A stretch of DNA of 21,126 nt from CS1-C013 sp964353745 (GCA_964353745.1 CAYGWD010000017.1:1-21126); one strand, 5' to 3'. Shown: positions 1 to 7,629, counted from the stretch's first letter. Made by a program: numbers and translations. The notes: generated by a model from the letters alone, not told the origin.

Positions 1-36
1 ACCACAATAATAAATTAGGAAAATAAATATGATAAT

Positions 37-978
37 ATGAAAAAATTGTTTTTAATCTTGATATTAGTCTTGCTTGTGTCCGGATGCACTGGTTTACCAT
101 TTGATATACCTTTCTTCTCTTCAGGGGGTACCCAAGTAAAGGAATTACCGCCAGATGTGATATCAATGCATAATATAACTGTTCTACCTTCAACATCTGT
201 TCGTGCTGAAGACGAGTTCTCAATTTATTTTGAATTGTTAAACCAAGAAGAATTTAATTATACCGATGTAAAATATGACCTTTATGATACTGGTTTGTGC
301 ATTCCTACAGGAGGAAATCCTACTCTTTCTTGTTACCCTCCAGGTTGTGGTTTTTCTCTTGGTCCTCAAGAAATAATGCAAGTTGAGTGGACTTTTAAAG
401 CTCCCAATGCAGATAAAATAGCACATCTGAAAGTGACTTGCCCTATAAGATTTAGATTCGATTTCTCATATCAAGCAAAGTCACAGATTGATGTTCTTGT
501 TATAAGTAGTGAGCATTTTTCAGAATTGCAAAAAGCAGGAAAAGCAACAACCTTTTCACCGACTGTAAATGTCGGAAGAGGTCCTATAAAGACTTACTTT
601 GATTTTGGAACATCTTTGCCTGTAAAGAACAATGCTAGTTTGCCCGTATACATAAAAGTAGAGGACAAGGGAACAGGAATGTTAGAACAGATTGAAGCAG
701 GCGATTTTATTATAACGTTTCCTAGCGAGTTTGACTTCAGCAATGTTGATTGTCCTTATTTTGGTTGCGATAAATCTACTGGAATTTGTACAAGCAATGC
801 TCCTATTCCTATAATAAGCAAAAAATCTCTTGATATAAGATGCTCAGGCATCAAAACCCCGGACGTCATTAGAGGTTCAAGCGGTTCTGAAATACCCGAA
901 AAAACATATTTCATAAGCTCATCTCTTGACTATGATTATTACGTAGCAGGAGAGGTTGACGTCCAAGTAAACCCATGA
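37..978 (+). CDS. Predicted surface lipoprotein, array member 1
   Basis: 313 residues. The N-terminus is a lipoprotein signal: two lysines, a hydrophobic stretch, then the lipobox LVSGC, so Cys17 should be lipidated and the rest exposed outside the membrane. The mature part is rich in beta-type segments, asparagines and cysteines (for example LSCYPPGCGF and DCPYFGCDKSTGIC), which suggests disulfide-stabilised Ig-like domains. I recognise no named family. The next gene overlaps by ATGA at 975-978, so the two are translationally coupled, and the second protein is a divergent paralogue: both have a segment of the form FEL.N.....Y..V...YD near residue 75 and a similar ending. The start at 37 places the signal peptide correctly. 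A purine run, TTAGGAAAA, lies about 16 nt upstream, which is weak as a ribosome binding site. The function is unknown; adhesion, envelope structure or substrate binding are all possible. Confidence 0.8.
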   Translation: MKKLFLILILVLLVSGCTGLPFDIPFFSSGGTQVKELPPDVISMHNITVLPSTSVRAEDEFSIYFELLNQEEFNYTDVKYDLYDTGLCIPTGGNPTLSCYPPGCGFSLGPQEIMQVEWTFKAPNADKIAHLKVTCPIRFRFDFSYQAKSQIDVLVISSEHFSELQKAGKATTFSPTVNVGRGPIKTYFDFGTSLPVKNNASLPVYIKVEDKGTGMLEQIEAGDFIITFPSEFDFSNVDCPYFGCDKSTGICTSNAPIPIISKKSLDIRCSGIKTPDVIRGSSGSEIPEKTYFISSSLDYDYYVAGEVDVQVNP

Positions 979-1874
979 TTTTTATGAAAAAAATAATATT
1001 AATACTTTTACCAATAGTCTTGATTTCTTTATGTTCATATCTTCCTGATCTACAATTGCCTTTTCTGACAGGAAACACGCAGGTCGCTGGTATAGACTCA
1101 GGAAGCCCAGACCTTTTTTTGAATGTGGAAACAACTTCTACGGACATCAAGGGAGGTAGAGGCGTCCAAGTTATTTTTGAGTTGAGAAATAAACAGTCCT
1201 ATGTTTTGGACAATGTTGAATTAAAGGTTTATGATTACCCGTGTTTTAGTGCTACTAGTAGTGATGAACTTCATATGTGTCCTACTTGCCCCACAAACTG
1301 TAGCGGAGGAACACTAAGGGCTAACCAGAGTTGCATCTGGTCCTGGAGGTGGGTCTCTGACACTTCGGATGTGGACAGGGACTGTTCTATAAAGTTTTTT
1401 ATAACCTACGAGGCGAAAAATTCTATTTATCAGGACATAGCAATTCTGCCAGAGACAGAGTACATTCAACGGCAGGTGGCAAATACACTTTCTAACATTC
1501 CTGTTCATTCGTCCTCAGCGTCTGGCCCATTGAATGTATATGTAACATTTTCCGAGGCGCAGCCGTTTATTGCAGGCGAGGAAGGTTATGGCATGTACAT
1601 AAATTATAATAACGTAGGGAATGGTTTTTTCGGAGACCTTAGTGGTAAAATAAATTTGACAGCTCCAATTAATATAGAGAATTTGAATTGCGGCACTGAT
1701 TATCCATCTCTAACTTTGAATAGAAATTTAGATTTTATAAATGGAAGGGCTGTTCCCACAAACTGTAAATTTAATACAAACTCAGCTTCCACAATAGATA
1801 TAAAATCTTTGTCAATAGACATTGATTACACTTACACTCTTTATAATTCTATTTCTATTACAGTGAGGGCATAA
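975..1874 (+). CDS. Predicted exported protein, array member 2 (paralogue of member 1)
   Basis: 299 residues, with its start overlapping the stop of member 1 (ATGA). An in-frame ATG at 984 would give MKKIILILLP, closer to the starts of the neighbouring lipoproteins, and may be the true start. A hydrophobic signal is clear, but the lipobox-like segment LISLC has Leu rather than Gly, Ala or Ser before the Cys, so lipidation is doubtful. Cys-rich segments (MCPTCPTNCSGG and CIWSW) and the overall beta-rich pattern match member 1. The protein ends YNSISITVRA. Immediately after its TAA, in the same frame, come 42 more codons encoding a second copy of that ending (separate entry). The function is unknown. 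Confidence 0.75.
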   Translation: MIFMKKIILILLPIVLISLCSYLPDLQLPFLTGNTQVAGIDSGSPDLFLNVETTSTDIKGGRGVQVIFELRNKQSYVLDNVELKVYDYPCFSATSSDELHMCPTCPTNCSGGTLRANQSCIWSWRWVSDTSDVDRDCSIKFFITYEAKNSIYQDIAILPETEYIQRQVANTLSNIPVHSSSASGPLNVYVTFSEAQPFIAGEEGYGMYINYNNVGNGFFGDLSGKINLTAPINIENLNCGTDYPSLTLNRNLDFINGRAVPTNCKFNTNSASTIDIKSLSIDIDYTYTLYNSISITVRA

Positions 1875-2003
1875 GATATACCCGAGACATACGGAGGACA
1901 ATCTGGAAACGTGCCTACGTCTACCAGATCTGTATCGTATGCCTTAACCACAAAATATAAATACGTACTTGACAATTCTATATCAATAACGGTGAAGCCA
2001 TGA
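1875..2003 (+). pseudogene. Orphan C-terminal fragment of a lipoprotein paralogue
   Basis: Directly after the TAA stop at 1872-1874, the same frame stays open for 42 codons and ends at TGA 2001-2003, which overlaps the ATG of the next gene by ATGA. The encoded peptide ends KYKYVLDNSISITVKP, closely matching the end of member 2 (DYTYTLYNSISITVRA) and resembling that of member 1 (LDYDYYVAGEVDVQVNP). There is no start codon or signal peptide. The simplest reading is the surviving tail of a lost paralogue, left by a deletion between tandem copies. The alternative is occasional readthrough of the TAA, giving member 2 an extended C-terminus. Confidence 0.65.
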
Positions 2004-2965
2004 AAAAAATATTAATATCATTATTGGCGATAGTTCTAGTTGCAGGTTGCACGATACCAGGATTACCTAATCTAGGAACAACGACCATAGGCACCAGCGG
2101 CAAAGGACTAGAGATAACAACTTTTACAGCAGAGCCTACTCCGGTTTATAGCAACGCCAGGGTTAGAGTTACCATGGAAGTTGAAAACCAGGGAGGAACC
2201 ACTGTTAATAGGACTAAAGCTTTGTCTTATTTGACAGGTTCTAATGTAGACTTAGGAAGTAGTGACGATAGATACTGGCGCTCAAGCGATTATTCAGTAG
2301 ATAAAGAATACAAAACTTTTACAAGAGACATGAGGGCAGTAGACGTGGTAAGAGGAACTTCGGCTGATACGACAAGATTTACTTGGTCATTGACAGCTCC
2401 AGTCATTCCAGCAGGTCAAACAAGAACAGACACTTTCTATGGAAGAACTTATTGCGATTACACGACAGGTGTAAACGGGAACGTCTGGGTTTATACAGAA
2501 GGAGAAGCAGACGCAGCAAAAGCAGCTGGTAGGTCATTGAATGCAGCATCCTTTACGTCCACATCAGGTCCTGTGGGTTTGAGTGTAAAGGTATCTCCTG
2601 ATCCGATAATCTACTATAGTGATACCACTGGCGGTGAGACATTTTCATTGTATATAACTGTCTCAAACTTGGCAAGCGGTACAATATATCTGACAGGTAA
2701 AAATTATGGCAGCACTCCATTAATAGCAGATACAGAATATAATCAAGTAATGGTTAATGTGGATCCTGCAAGTGGATTAAATATTACGAACTCACCAGAT
2801 TGCACAGGCCAACAAGAACTACCAGCAGGCAAATCAACGACCTTGGTTTGCGATTTCACAGTATCAGCACCACCAACAACATTCCAATCATACCCAATAA
2901 CAATAACAGCAGACTATGGTTATTTCACAGAAAGATCTGCAACCGTGACTGTTCAAGGAAAATAA
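2000..2965 (+). CDS. Predicted surface lipoprotein, array member 3
   Basis: 321 residues beginning with a lipoprotein signal and lipobox LVAGC, so Cys16 is the likely lipidated residue. The segment after it (LEITTFTAEPTPVYSNARVRVTMEVENQGG, residues about 43-72) reads like CARDB or other Ig-like archaeal surface domains. The C-terminal half holds a second beta-rich domain ending PITITADYGYF.ER.A.VTV. It is clearly paralogous along its whole length to member 4: both share an L-YLTGS segment, FxGRxYxDYxTxVNGNxWVY, a TSGPV segment, and this ending. The start overlaps the stop of the orphan fragment by ATGA, so it was probably coupled to the lost gene. The function is unknown. Binding or structural roles at the envelope fit the duplicated, diverging family. 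Confidence 0.8.
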   Translation: MKKILISLLAIVLVAGCTIPGLPNLGTTTIGTSGKGLEITTFTAEPTPVYSNARVRVTMEVENQGGTTVNRTKALSYLTGSNVDLGSSDDRYWRSSDYSVDKEYKTFTRDMRAVDVVRGTSADTTRFTWSLTAPVIPAGQTRTDTFYGRTYCDYTTGVNGNVWVYTEGEADAAKAAGRSLNAASFTSTSGPVGLSVKVSPDPIIYYSDTTGGETFSLYITVSNLASGTIYLTGKNYGSTPLIADTEYNQVMVNVDPASGLNITNSPDCTGQQELPAGKSTTLVCDFTVSAPPTTFQSYPITITADYGYFTERSATVTVQGK

Positions 2966-3022
2966 AATTCTGAAACGTAGATTTTCCGTAGTGCAAACAA
3001 TATTATGCTCTTAAACATAAAT

Positions 3023-3032
3023 CTATATATAT
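3023..3032 (+). promoter_or_regulatory. TATA box for lipoprotein member 4
   Basis: CTATATATA lies in the 82-nt gap after member 3. A start of transcription about 25 nt downstream would fall near 3050, in front of the ribosome binding site AAGGTGA at 3061-3067. This suggests member 4 has its own promoter and supports 3075 rather than 3048 as its start codon. Confidence 0.5.
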
Positions 3033-3074
3033 ACGGTTTACAATCTTATGATAGAAATAAAAGGTGATTTTAAA

Positions 3075-4043
3075 ATGAATAAAACGATTTTAATAGCTAC
3101 GCTAGCCATAGTTTTCGTAGCAGGCTGTACGCAAGCTAATTTAACTACAATATTTCAGCAAACGACTAACACAGTAATAGCAGGCGCAGGAATGGTAATG
3201 ACAGATTTCTCAGCGGATCAAACAGATGTTTTCGGCGGTCAGACAGACAGGATAATGATGACTGTCAGCAACATGGGCGGTCACTCAGTTCCAGATTCAG
3301 ATTCATTAATTTATTTGACAGGTTCAGCTGTAAGTCTTAGTGGCGATAACACCATTTATTGGACTGGTCCAACAGAAACTTTGATTAAAAAGTTTGTTAA
3401 AGAAATGAAGCCAGCAGACCCGATAAGAGACACGCCAGCAGACGAGAAAACAATCTCTTGGTCCTTGAAAGCTCCAAATGTTTCAAGAGGTCAAAAAACA
3501 ACCTACCTTTTCATAGGAAGAGTCTATTATGACTATCAGACAAAGGTCAATGGAAACATATGGGTTTATTCTGAGACTGAGGCGGATACATCAAAGACAG
3601 CTGGCAAGACATTAAACAAGGCAACATGGAGTGCAACGTCAGGTCCAGTGGCAATAAACGCTAAGGTATCGCAAGACCCTGTTATACTGTATAGTGGTGA
3701 GAATACAATAACTCTAGTAATAAAGGTAAGCAGTGTAGGCGGTGGAGTATTATACAAGCAAGGATCAATTGATTATTCCATAACTGATCCAAATAGTCTT
3801 GCATTAACATCAGACGAGATAAACAGAGTTTTAATCAGCGGTAATGTAGCAGGTACTTCTTTGCCGAGCGATTGTACGAACTCAGGTCAACCAGTAGAAT
3901 TAATTGGCGGTAAGGCTGTTACATTGACATGCGATGTAACAATAACACCTCCAGCAACATTCCAAGGTTACCCGATAACAATAACAGCAGACTATGGATA
4001 CTTTAACGAAAGAACAGCTAGCGTAACGGTTTCAGGCAGATAA
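3075..4043 (+). CDS. Predicted surface lipoprotein, array member 4
   Basis: 322 residues from ATG 3075. An upstream in-frame ATG at 3048 would add nine residues, but it lies at or before the predicted transcription start, and the ribosome binding site AAGGTGA sits at the right distance for 3075. The signal peptide ends in lipobox FVAGC, with Cys18 lipidated. The remainder is paralogous to member 3. Shared features are the segments SLIYLTGSAVSLSGD, FIGRVYYDYQTKVNGN and ATSGPV, and the ending PATFQGYPITITADYGYF. Member 4 has no downstream partner; a hairpin and T-rich tracts follow. Two related lipoproteins side by side, one with its own promoter, suggest separately expressed variants of one surface component. 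The function is unknown. Confidence 0.8.
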   Translation: MNKTILIATLAIVFVAGCTQANLTTIFQQTTNTVIAGAGMVMTDFSADQTDVFGGQTDRIMMTVSNMGGHSVPDSDSLIYLTGSAVSLSGDNTIYWTGPTETLIKKFVKEMKPADPIRDTPADEKTISWSLKAPNVSRGQKTTYLFIGRVYYDYQTKVNGNIWVYSETEADTSKTAGKTLNKATWSATSGPVAINAKVSQDPVILYSGENTITLVIKVSSVGGGVLYKQGSIDYSITDPNSLALTSDEINRVLISGNVAGTSLPSDCTNSGQPVELIGGKAVTLTCDVTITPPATFQGYPITITADYGYFNERTASVTVSGR

Positions 4044-4098
4044 TTTTTTCGATTTTTTAAGTAGAGAAGAAATTCTCTACTCTAATTTTATTATTTTT
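4044..4098 (+). terminator. Terminator between convergent genes
   Basis: Two T-rich tracts (about 4043-4058) precede a perfect 9-bp hairpin, AGTAGAGAA-GAAA-TTCTCTACT (4060-4081), with a GAAA tetraloop. A further T-rich run follows, up to the end of the opposing gene. Poly-T tracts are the usual archaeal termination signal. The hairpin may add to termination or protect the 3' end. Confidence 0.6.
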
Positions 4099-6487
4099 AA
4101 ATATAGCTATCTATACTTCTCTGAGGTTGCTTCTTAGCAACGTTTCCATTTAATATTAATTTACCGTAGACACCATCATAGCCTGGTTGAACTTTTAATT
4201 TACCCTCCCTGTTCTTGATTATGATCTCGGCAAGTTTCTCATCGACCAAAATCTTTAATCTTTCTTCATCAGCATTCAAAAGGACGTTTAACTCAGAACC
4301 GAATTCTTTTGTTAGTTTCGTGGACTCTTCCCAGACTTTCTTGGAAAACGGCTGAGTGCCATAGAACTCTGCTATCAGCTCTGATAAAGGCAGCAATGAT
4401 TTGAAGGGTATGGCGTTTCTAGGAACAAAGCCTTCTTCTCTATCAGCCAGTTCATCGACTCTGTGCAGGACGCCTATCGTGAGTGGTTTGCCACAAACAG
4501 GGCATAGGTTATGGTATTTTATTGCTTCCTTTGGATCTATGGAGACATTGTGAATCCTATGTCCATCCCAGTGGTATTTCCCATAAGCAGGGTCAACCTC
4601 AATCGTGTACAAGAACTTTTTTGGATCCTTTTCTTTTATGGTGTTTATCACTTCTTTGTATTTCATTTCTGTTTCAAATACATTTAATTCCCTTCCAAGT
4701 CTTGAGGGCCATGGGCTGTGGCTATCGCTATTCGAAACGAGAGCGAACCTGTCTAAAGCAGATAATCGCCAGTTCATTGAAGGATTGCTAGATAAACCGG
4801 TTTCCAGCGCGAATATATTTTTTATTTGGTCTTTGAAACAATCATCTATTGAATCAAAGCCGGATTTGCTTCCAAACAATCCAAACCACGGTGTCCAGCA
4901 ATTATGAACAGCTGCAGATTCAGTCAAGTATGAATTATCTTCCTCAACCTCCAAATTAAGAACATTACCGTCATAAAAGTCTCTATCAATTTTTCTTATG
5001 GGCGTATAGATAAATTTTTCATCCAACCATCCGTGTTTTATCTTTGTTTTAGGTATACACTTCTTAAATGCAATATCTTTTAGGAGGCCGAACCTATCTT
5101 CAAAGAAAGTTAATCGATAAAGTACAAAATTATCATGCTTTGCTTTAACCTCTCTGTTTTTTATAAAATGCTTACCTCTTTTTCTATGAGATTCTACAGT
5201 ATCGATTATGAAAGATGGCACTATTCCAGACCTCAAGCAAATAATTTTCATTTGGTTTGCTAATAGTCTAGATGATGTGCTTCCTTTATCACCCCTCCAC
5301 CAACCCTTAAGAATTTCAATCTGTTTTTTTTCTGGCAAGTAAAGAATAAATTCTGGCAATTTCTTATTAAAGGCTCTATAAGGTTTTTTCGTGTAAAATA
5401 GTTCTTGGAACTTTTTAGTTACGGATTTGGAATAAAATATTATATCATTTTCTGTTTTTCCTTTAGAGGATTTTATATTAAATAATTTTCTCATTAGAAA
5501 ACAGACATCAAAAATATAGCCTCTCTCATTCACATTAAATGTAAAGACAATTGCTTCATTACCTTGCGTATAACCCTCTGCAATGTAATAACCAATCAGT
5601 CTACAGAAATCTCTATCTAATTCAATTTTTTTATCCTCAAAATCTATATAATCGATATCTGTGTTTTTTTCCTTAAATCTAGGATAAACCAAAACATCTC
5701 CAATCTCTAGGTCTTTAGCCTGTACCCATTCAGGCTTGTAATTTTTATATGATTCTGAAATGCACCTTTTCAAATGAGTTTCAGACGGTTTACAGATGCC
5801 ACTGGTCCAAGAACAGTTTTTCATGGTTTTTACGGCCAAAAAAGGATGCTCAGGTGTTGAAGGGGTCTCGACAGAAAAATACCATGGTGTAACTTTAAAC
5901 AAAACTCCTTTGTATCTATGGGAAAACAGCTTGGTTACCTTTCTTTTCAAACCTGTGTGAGTATAGACGGAATCTCCTATTTTTATGTCTTTGATGTCTT
6001 TGATTTCTGGATTAGCAAGGATTTTTGTATTTGGCAATAAACAATGTGCAGGTATTATCATTATTTCTTTAGAGATATTGATCAGATTTTCCACCATTTC
6101 TGCGCAGTCTATTTTTGTTAGTATGGGCCTTCCGTCGCTTTCTAACTTGCCATAATTTTTAAGAAACTCATTTATATGTTCTACCACTTCGAAGCTAGGA
6201 GCTAGAATCACGTTATGAACTTTTCTTGTTTTTCCGTCATTGTATATGTTTGAAACCTCTGCTTGAAGAATGAAAAATATGTCCTTATCCTTAAACTGGA
6301 ACAAACCATTGTTTTCTTTTAACTTTTTCTTTAACTCGTTCAACCAGTAAGGATGCGTAAAATCGCCAGTTCCTAGAAGATTCACGCCCTTGACCTTTGC
6401 ATACCTTTCCAAGTTTTCTATGTCCATCTTGTCAGAAGTCGCCCTACTATAATGGCTGTGCAAATGCAAATCTGCAAAAATTTTCAT
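4097..6487 (-). CDS. Endonuclease Q-family PHP nuclease interrupted by an intein
   Basis: 796 residues: an N-extein (1-148), an intein (149-529) and a C-extein (530-796). The spliced host protein is 415 residues, close to the roughly 420 of Pyrococcus endonuclease Q. EndoQ-family enzymes cut DNA 5' of deaminated bases such as uracil and hypoxanthine, and at abasic sites. Metal-binding PHP motifs are visible: DLHLHSHYS (6-14), GTGDFTHP (39-46), QAEVSN with Glu77, VHN with His91, IIPAH with His148, and SNSDSH (585-590). A zinc-ribbon half-site, CPVC, is at 662-665. A GTGAT ribosome binding site precedes ATG 6487, and the four-helix membrane protein gene ends 4 nt upstream, so the two are probably cotranscribed. 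Activity should depend on splicing, because the intein follows the metal ligand His148 directly. Family assignment is strong; the substrate is inferred from the family. Confidence 0.87.
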   Translation of the reverse strand: MKIFADLHLHSHYSRATSDKMDIENLERYAKVKGVNLLGTGDFTHPYWLNELKKKLKENNGLFQFKDKDIFFILQAEVSNIYNDGKTRKVHNVILAPSFEVVEHINEFLKNYGKLESDGRPILTKIDCAEMVENLINISKEIMIIPAHCLLPNTKILANPEIKDIKDIKIGDSVYTHTGLKRKVTKLFSHRYKGVLFKVTPWYFSVETPSTPEHPFLAVKTMKNCSWTSGICKPSETHLKRCISESYKNYKPEWVQAKDLEIGDVLVYPRFKEKNTDIDYIDFEDKKIELDRDFCRLIGYYIAEGYTQGNEAIVFTFNVNERGYIFDVCFLMRKLFNIKSSKGKTENDIIFYSKSVTKKFQELFYTKKPYRAFNKKLPEFILYLPEKKQIEILKGWWRGDKGSTSSRLLANQMKIICLRSGIVPSFIIDTVESHRKRGKHFIKNREVKAKHDNFVLYRLTFFEDRFGLLKDIAFKKCIPKTKIKHGWLDEKFIYTPIRKIDRDFYDGNVLNLEVEEDNSYLTESAAVHNCWTPWFGLFGSKSGFDSIDDCFKDQIKNIFALETGLSSNPSMNWRLSALDRFALVSNSDSHSPWPSRLGRELNVFETEMKYKEVINTIKEKDPKKFLYTIEVDPAYGKYHWDGHRIHNVSIDPKEAIKYHNLCPVCGKPLTIGVLHRVDELADREEGFVPRNAIPFKSLLPLSELIAEFYGTQPFSKKVWEESTKLTKEFGSELNVLLNADEERLKILVDEKLAEIIIKNREGKLKVQPGYDGVYGKLILNGNVAKKQPQRSIDSYI
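4901..6043 (-). mobile_element. Intein with LAGLIDADG-type homing endonuclease
   Basis: 381 residues between host residues His148 and Cys530. Splicing motifs are complete: Cys1 in CLLPNTKILA followed by IKIGDSVYTHTG (block A); TPEHPF with the Thr-x-x-His pair (block B); and NLEVEEDNSYLTE then AAVHN (blocks F and G) directly before Cys+1 of the C-extein. Two endonuclease motifs are seen. The first is LIGYYIAEGY (297-306), with Glu in the catalytic position as in several known inteins. The second is LKGWWRGDKGS (393-403), with Asp400. Both look intact, so mobility may be retained. The junctions read IIPAH / CLLPNT and AVHN / CWTPWF, and joining the exteins restores the expected PHP segment PAHCWTPWFG. 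Confidence 0.9.
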
Positions 6488-6491
6488 TTAA

Positions 6492-6953
6492 TCACTTCAT
6501 TATTCTAGCAATAACAACTCCGCCTATCAAGTCGACTATAAGGCCTGATATGGACCAATAAACCAAAAGCATTGTTGGCAGATTAATCAGCAAGTACATC
6601 GTCAGAGACATTGGTATTCCTAGCAAGAACAAAAGAAAACCAAAGTACAAGCCGTGCTTAAATGTTGTACCATTGAAAAATCCCTGTTTAAGTATCGTTC
6701 CTACTGGCAAGCTTTTCTTCACAATTTCATATACCAATGCATAAATTATTCCTGCGATTATTCCGAACACGATTGAGTATACGTAGAACTCTGTCGGTGG
6801 AGGTCCCTGTGCAGGCATCATTATAACGCTCCAAACTGAAAAATATTTGGGGTCTGTGTAAAAATTCATTGTTGCAAATGACTCTATCGTATGTATCAAT
6901 TGAGCTATTATCGCGAACAATATTCCAGATGCAATAATTTTCCATGCTTTCAT
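6492..6953 (-). CDS. Four-helix membrane protein, unrecognised
   Basis: 153 residues with four hydrophobic segments, roughly at residues 4-25, 55-76, 98-120 and 125-150. The last two are separated by a short loop and there is no soluble domain. I do not recognise a family. The start at 6953 has a GTGAT ribosome binding site, which lies in the mere 12 nt between the 3' end of the tRNA-Val gene (6966) and the ATG. The gene therefore has no room for its own promoter and is probably cotranscribed with the tRNA. The intein-containing EndoQ gene follows 4 nt after its stop, which suggests one transcript but does not reveal a shared function. Confidence 0.72.
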   Translation of the reverse strand: MKAWKIIASGILFAIIAQLIHTIESFATMNFYTDPKYFSVWSVIMMPAQGPPPTEFYVYSIVFGIIAGIIYALVYEIVKKSLPVGTILKQGFFNGTTFKHGLYFGFLLFLLGIPMSLTMYLLINLPTMLLVYWSISGLIVDLIGGVVIARIMK

Positions 6954-7001
6954 AATATCACTTAATGGGCCAGGAGAGATTCGAACTCTCGATTTCTACC
7001 T

Positions 7002-7014
7002 TTTTGATGCCGAT
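7002..7014 (-). other. tRNA-Val intron 2, canonical 37/38, 13 nt
   Basis: The central helix pairs loop bases TTGA with TCAA. The bulges are CAA and AAA, and the intronic loop is only TCGGCA. Excision leaves the 7-nt anticodon loop TTGACAA. Confidence 0.8.
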
Positions 7015-7028
7015 TGTCAAGGTAGCGT

Positions 7029-7067
7029 TTGCTATTAATTTTCCTGGAAACTACCAAGAAAATTAAT
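7029..7067 (-). other. tRNA-Val intron 1, non-canonical position (D stem, 23/24)
   Basis: 39 nt. It forms a textbook BHB: outer helix TAGTG/CGCTA, central 4-bp helix GCTA/TAGC, 3-nt bulges TGA and AAA cut between their second and third bases, and an inner hairpin of 13 bp (one T-G) with a TAGTTT loop. Excision joins TATG to ACGCTACC, restoring a Watson-Crick D stem. Confidence 0.8.
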
Positions 7068-7110
7068 CATAGCCACTAGACCACCGGCCCATCTTATTTA
7101 ATTTAAATAA

Positions 7111-7123
7111 CAAATATTTATAA
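7111..7123 (-). promoter_or_regulatory. TATA box for tRNA-Val
   Basis: TTATAAATATTTG on the minus strand is centred about 27 nt before the tRNA 5' end, the usual archaeal spacing. It lies just beyond the stop of the PH-domain gene upstream. Confidence 0.55.
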
Positions 7124-7126
7124 CAA

Positions 7127-7594
7127 TTATTTCTTCTGTATTAACTTGTCTAAAAGAAGTCTTATTCTTTTAACCTGAGGAGCTCTTTTGATTATAACCT
7201 CAGGATTATCCTCCCCTCCCGTGCTCCATAATCTGATTGTGCCAATCTTAAAAATCCTGTCAAAAAGATCCTGAGTCAATTCGTAATTAGCCACCTTCTC
7301 CCAGTATATGGAGTCTTCTTCAATGTTTATTATACCCCTCTTCTCGATGACTCTGAAATTGGTTATTGCATACTTGTCGTTCTTTCTTAAGAACTCCGGG
7401 ATGGCTATTAAAATGGTTCCGGCAGCAGAAAAGAATGCTAAAAAGTAAAGGTTGTAGTTTGAGATTGCGGAAGGTATTGGCAGAACACCGAGAAATACTA
7501 GTATGCCAACAGCAATCACAAACACTGCGATTATATACCAGCGAAGATATGCTAGTCTAGTCGGATGGAATATCAAATAAGTTTGTTCAGCCAT
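7127..7594 (-). CDS. Membrane protein with bacterial PH-like (bPH2/YdbS-type) domain
   Basis: 155 residues from ATG 7594. The frame stays open further upstream only because it runs into the tRNA-Gly gene, so the longer start is rejected. Two hydrophobic segments (about residues 18-40 and 45-65) precede a soluble domain starting KYAITNFRVIEKRGII, with IYWEKVANYELTQDLFDRIF and the ending LLLDKLIQKK. This is the layout of bPH2 (formerly DUF304) proteins: a short membrane hairpin carrying a cytoplasmic PH-like domain. Their biochemical role is poorly defined. A TATA-like ATTTAAA on the minus strand lies about 24 nt before the ATG, so the mRNA may be leaderless. The gene sits between tRNA-Gly and tRNA-Val on the same strand. 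Confidence 0.82.
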   Translation of the reverse strand: MAEQTYLIFHPTRLAYLRWYIIAVFVIAVGILVFLGVLPIPSAISNYNLYFLAFFSAAGTILIAIPEFLRKNDKYAITNFRVIEKRGIINIEEDSIYWEKVANYELTQDLFDRIFKIGTIRLWSTGGEDNPEVIIKRAPQVKRIRLLLDKLIQKK

Positions 7595-7629
7595 AATAAA
7601 TTGTTGTTTTTGTTTAAATAAAACACTTG

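Larger units (their letters stand above)
6966..7090 (-). tRNA. tRNA-Val(GAC) with two introns
   Basis: The acceptor arms GGGCCGG and CTGGCCC pair over 7 bp with one G-U. The T arm is GAGAG-TTCGAAT-CTCTC. Removing the introns 7029-7067 and 7002-7014 gives a standard 73-nt tRNA: D arm GTCTAGTGGCTATGAC, anticodon stem CTACC/GGTAG, loop TTGACAA with anticodon GAC, and discriminator A. CCA is not encoded. A TATA-like element (TTATAAATATTTG on the minus strand, 7111-7123) is centred about 27 nt upstream. The downstream protein gene begins only 12 nt after the tRNA. Confidence 0.9.

Noticed and set aside
3048..3074. Longer start for lipoprotein member 4.
   Set aside because: It lies before the ribosome binding site, near the predicted transcription start, and would put nine polar residues before the signal peptide.
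4483..4907. Open frames on the plus strand opposite the EndoQ C-extein.
   Set aside because: They are antisense shadows of a clear coding region with no recognisable protein features.
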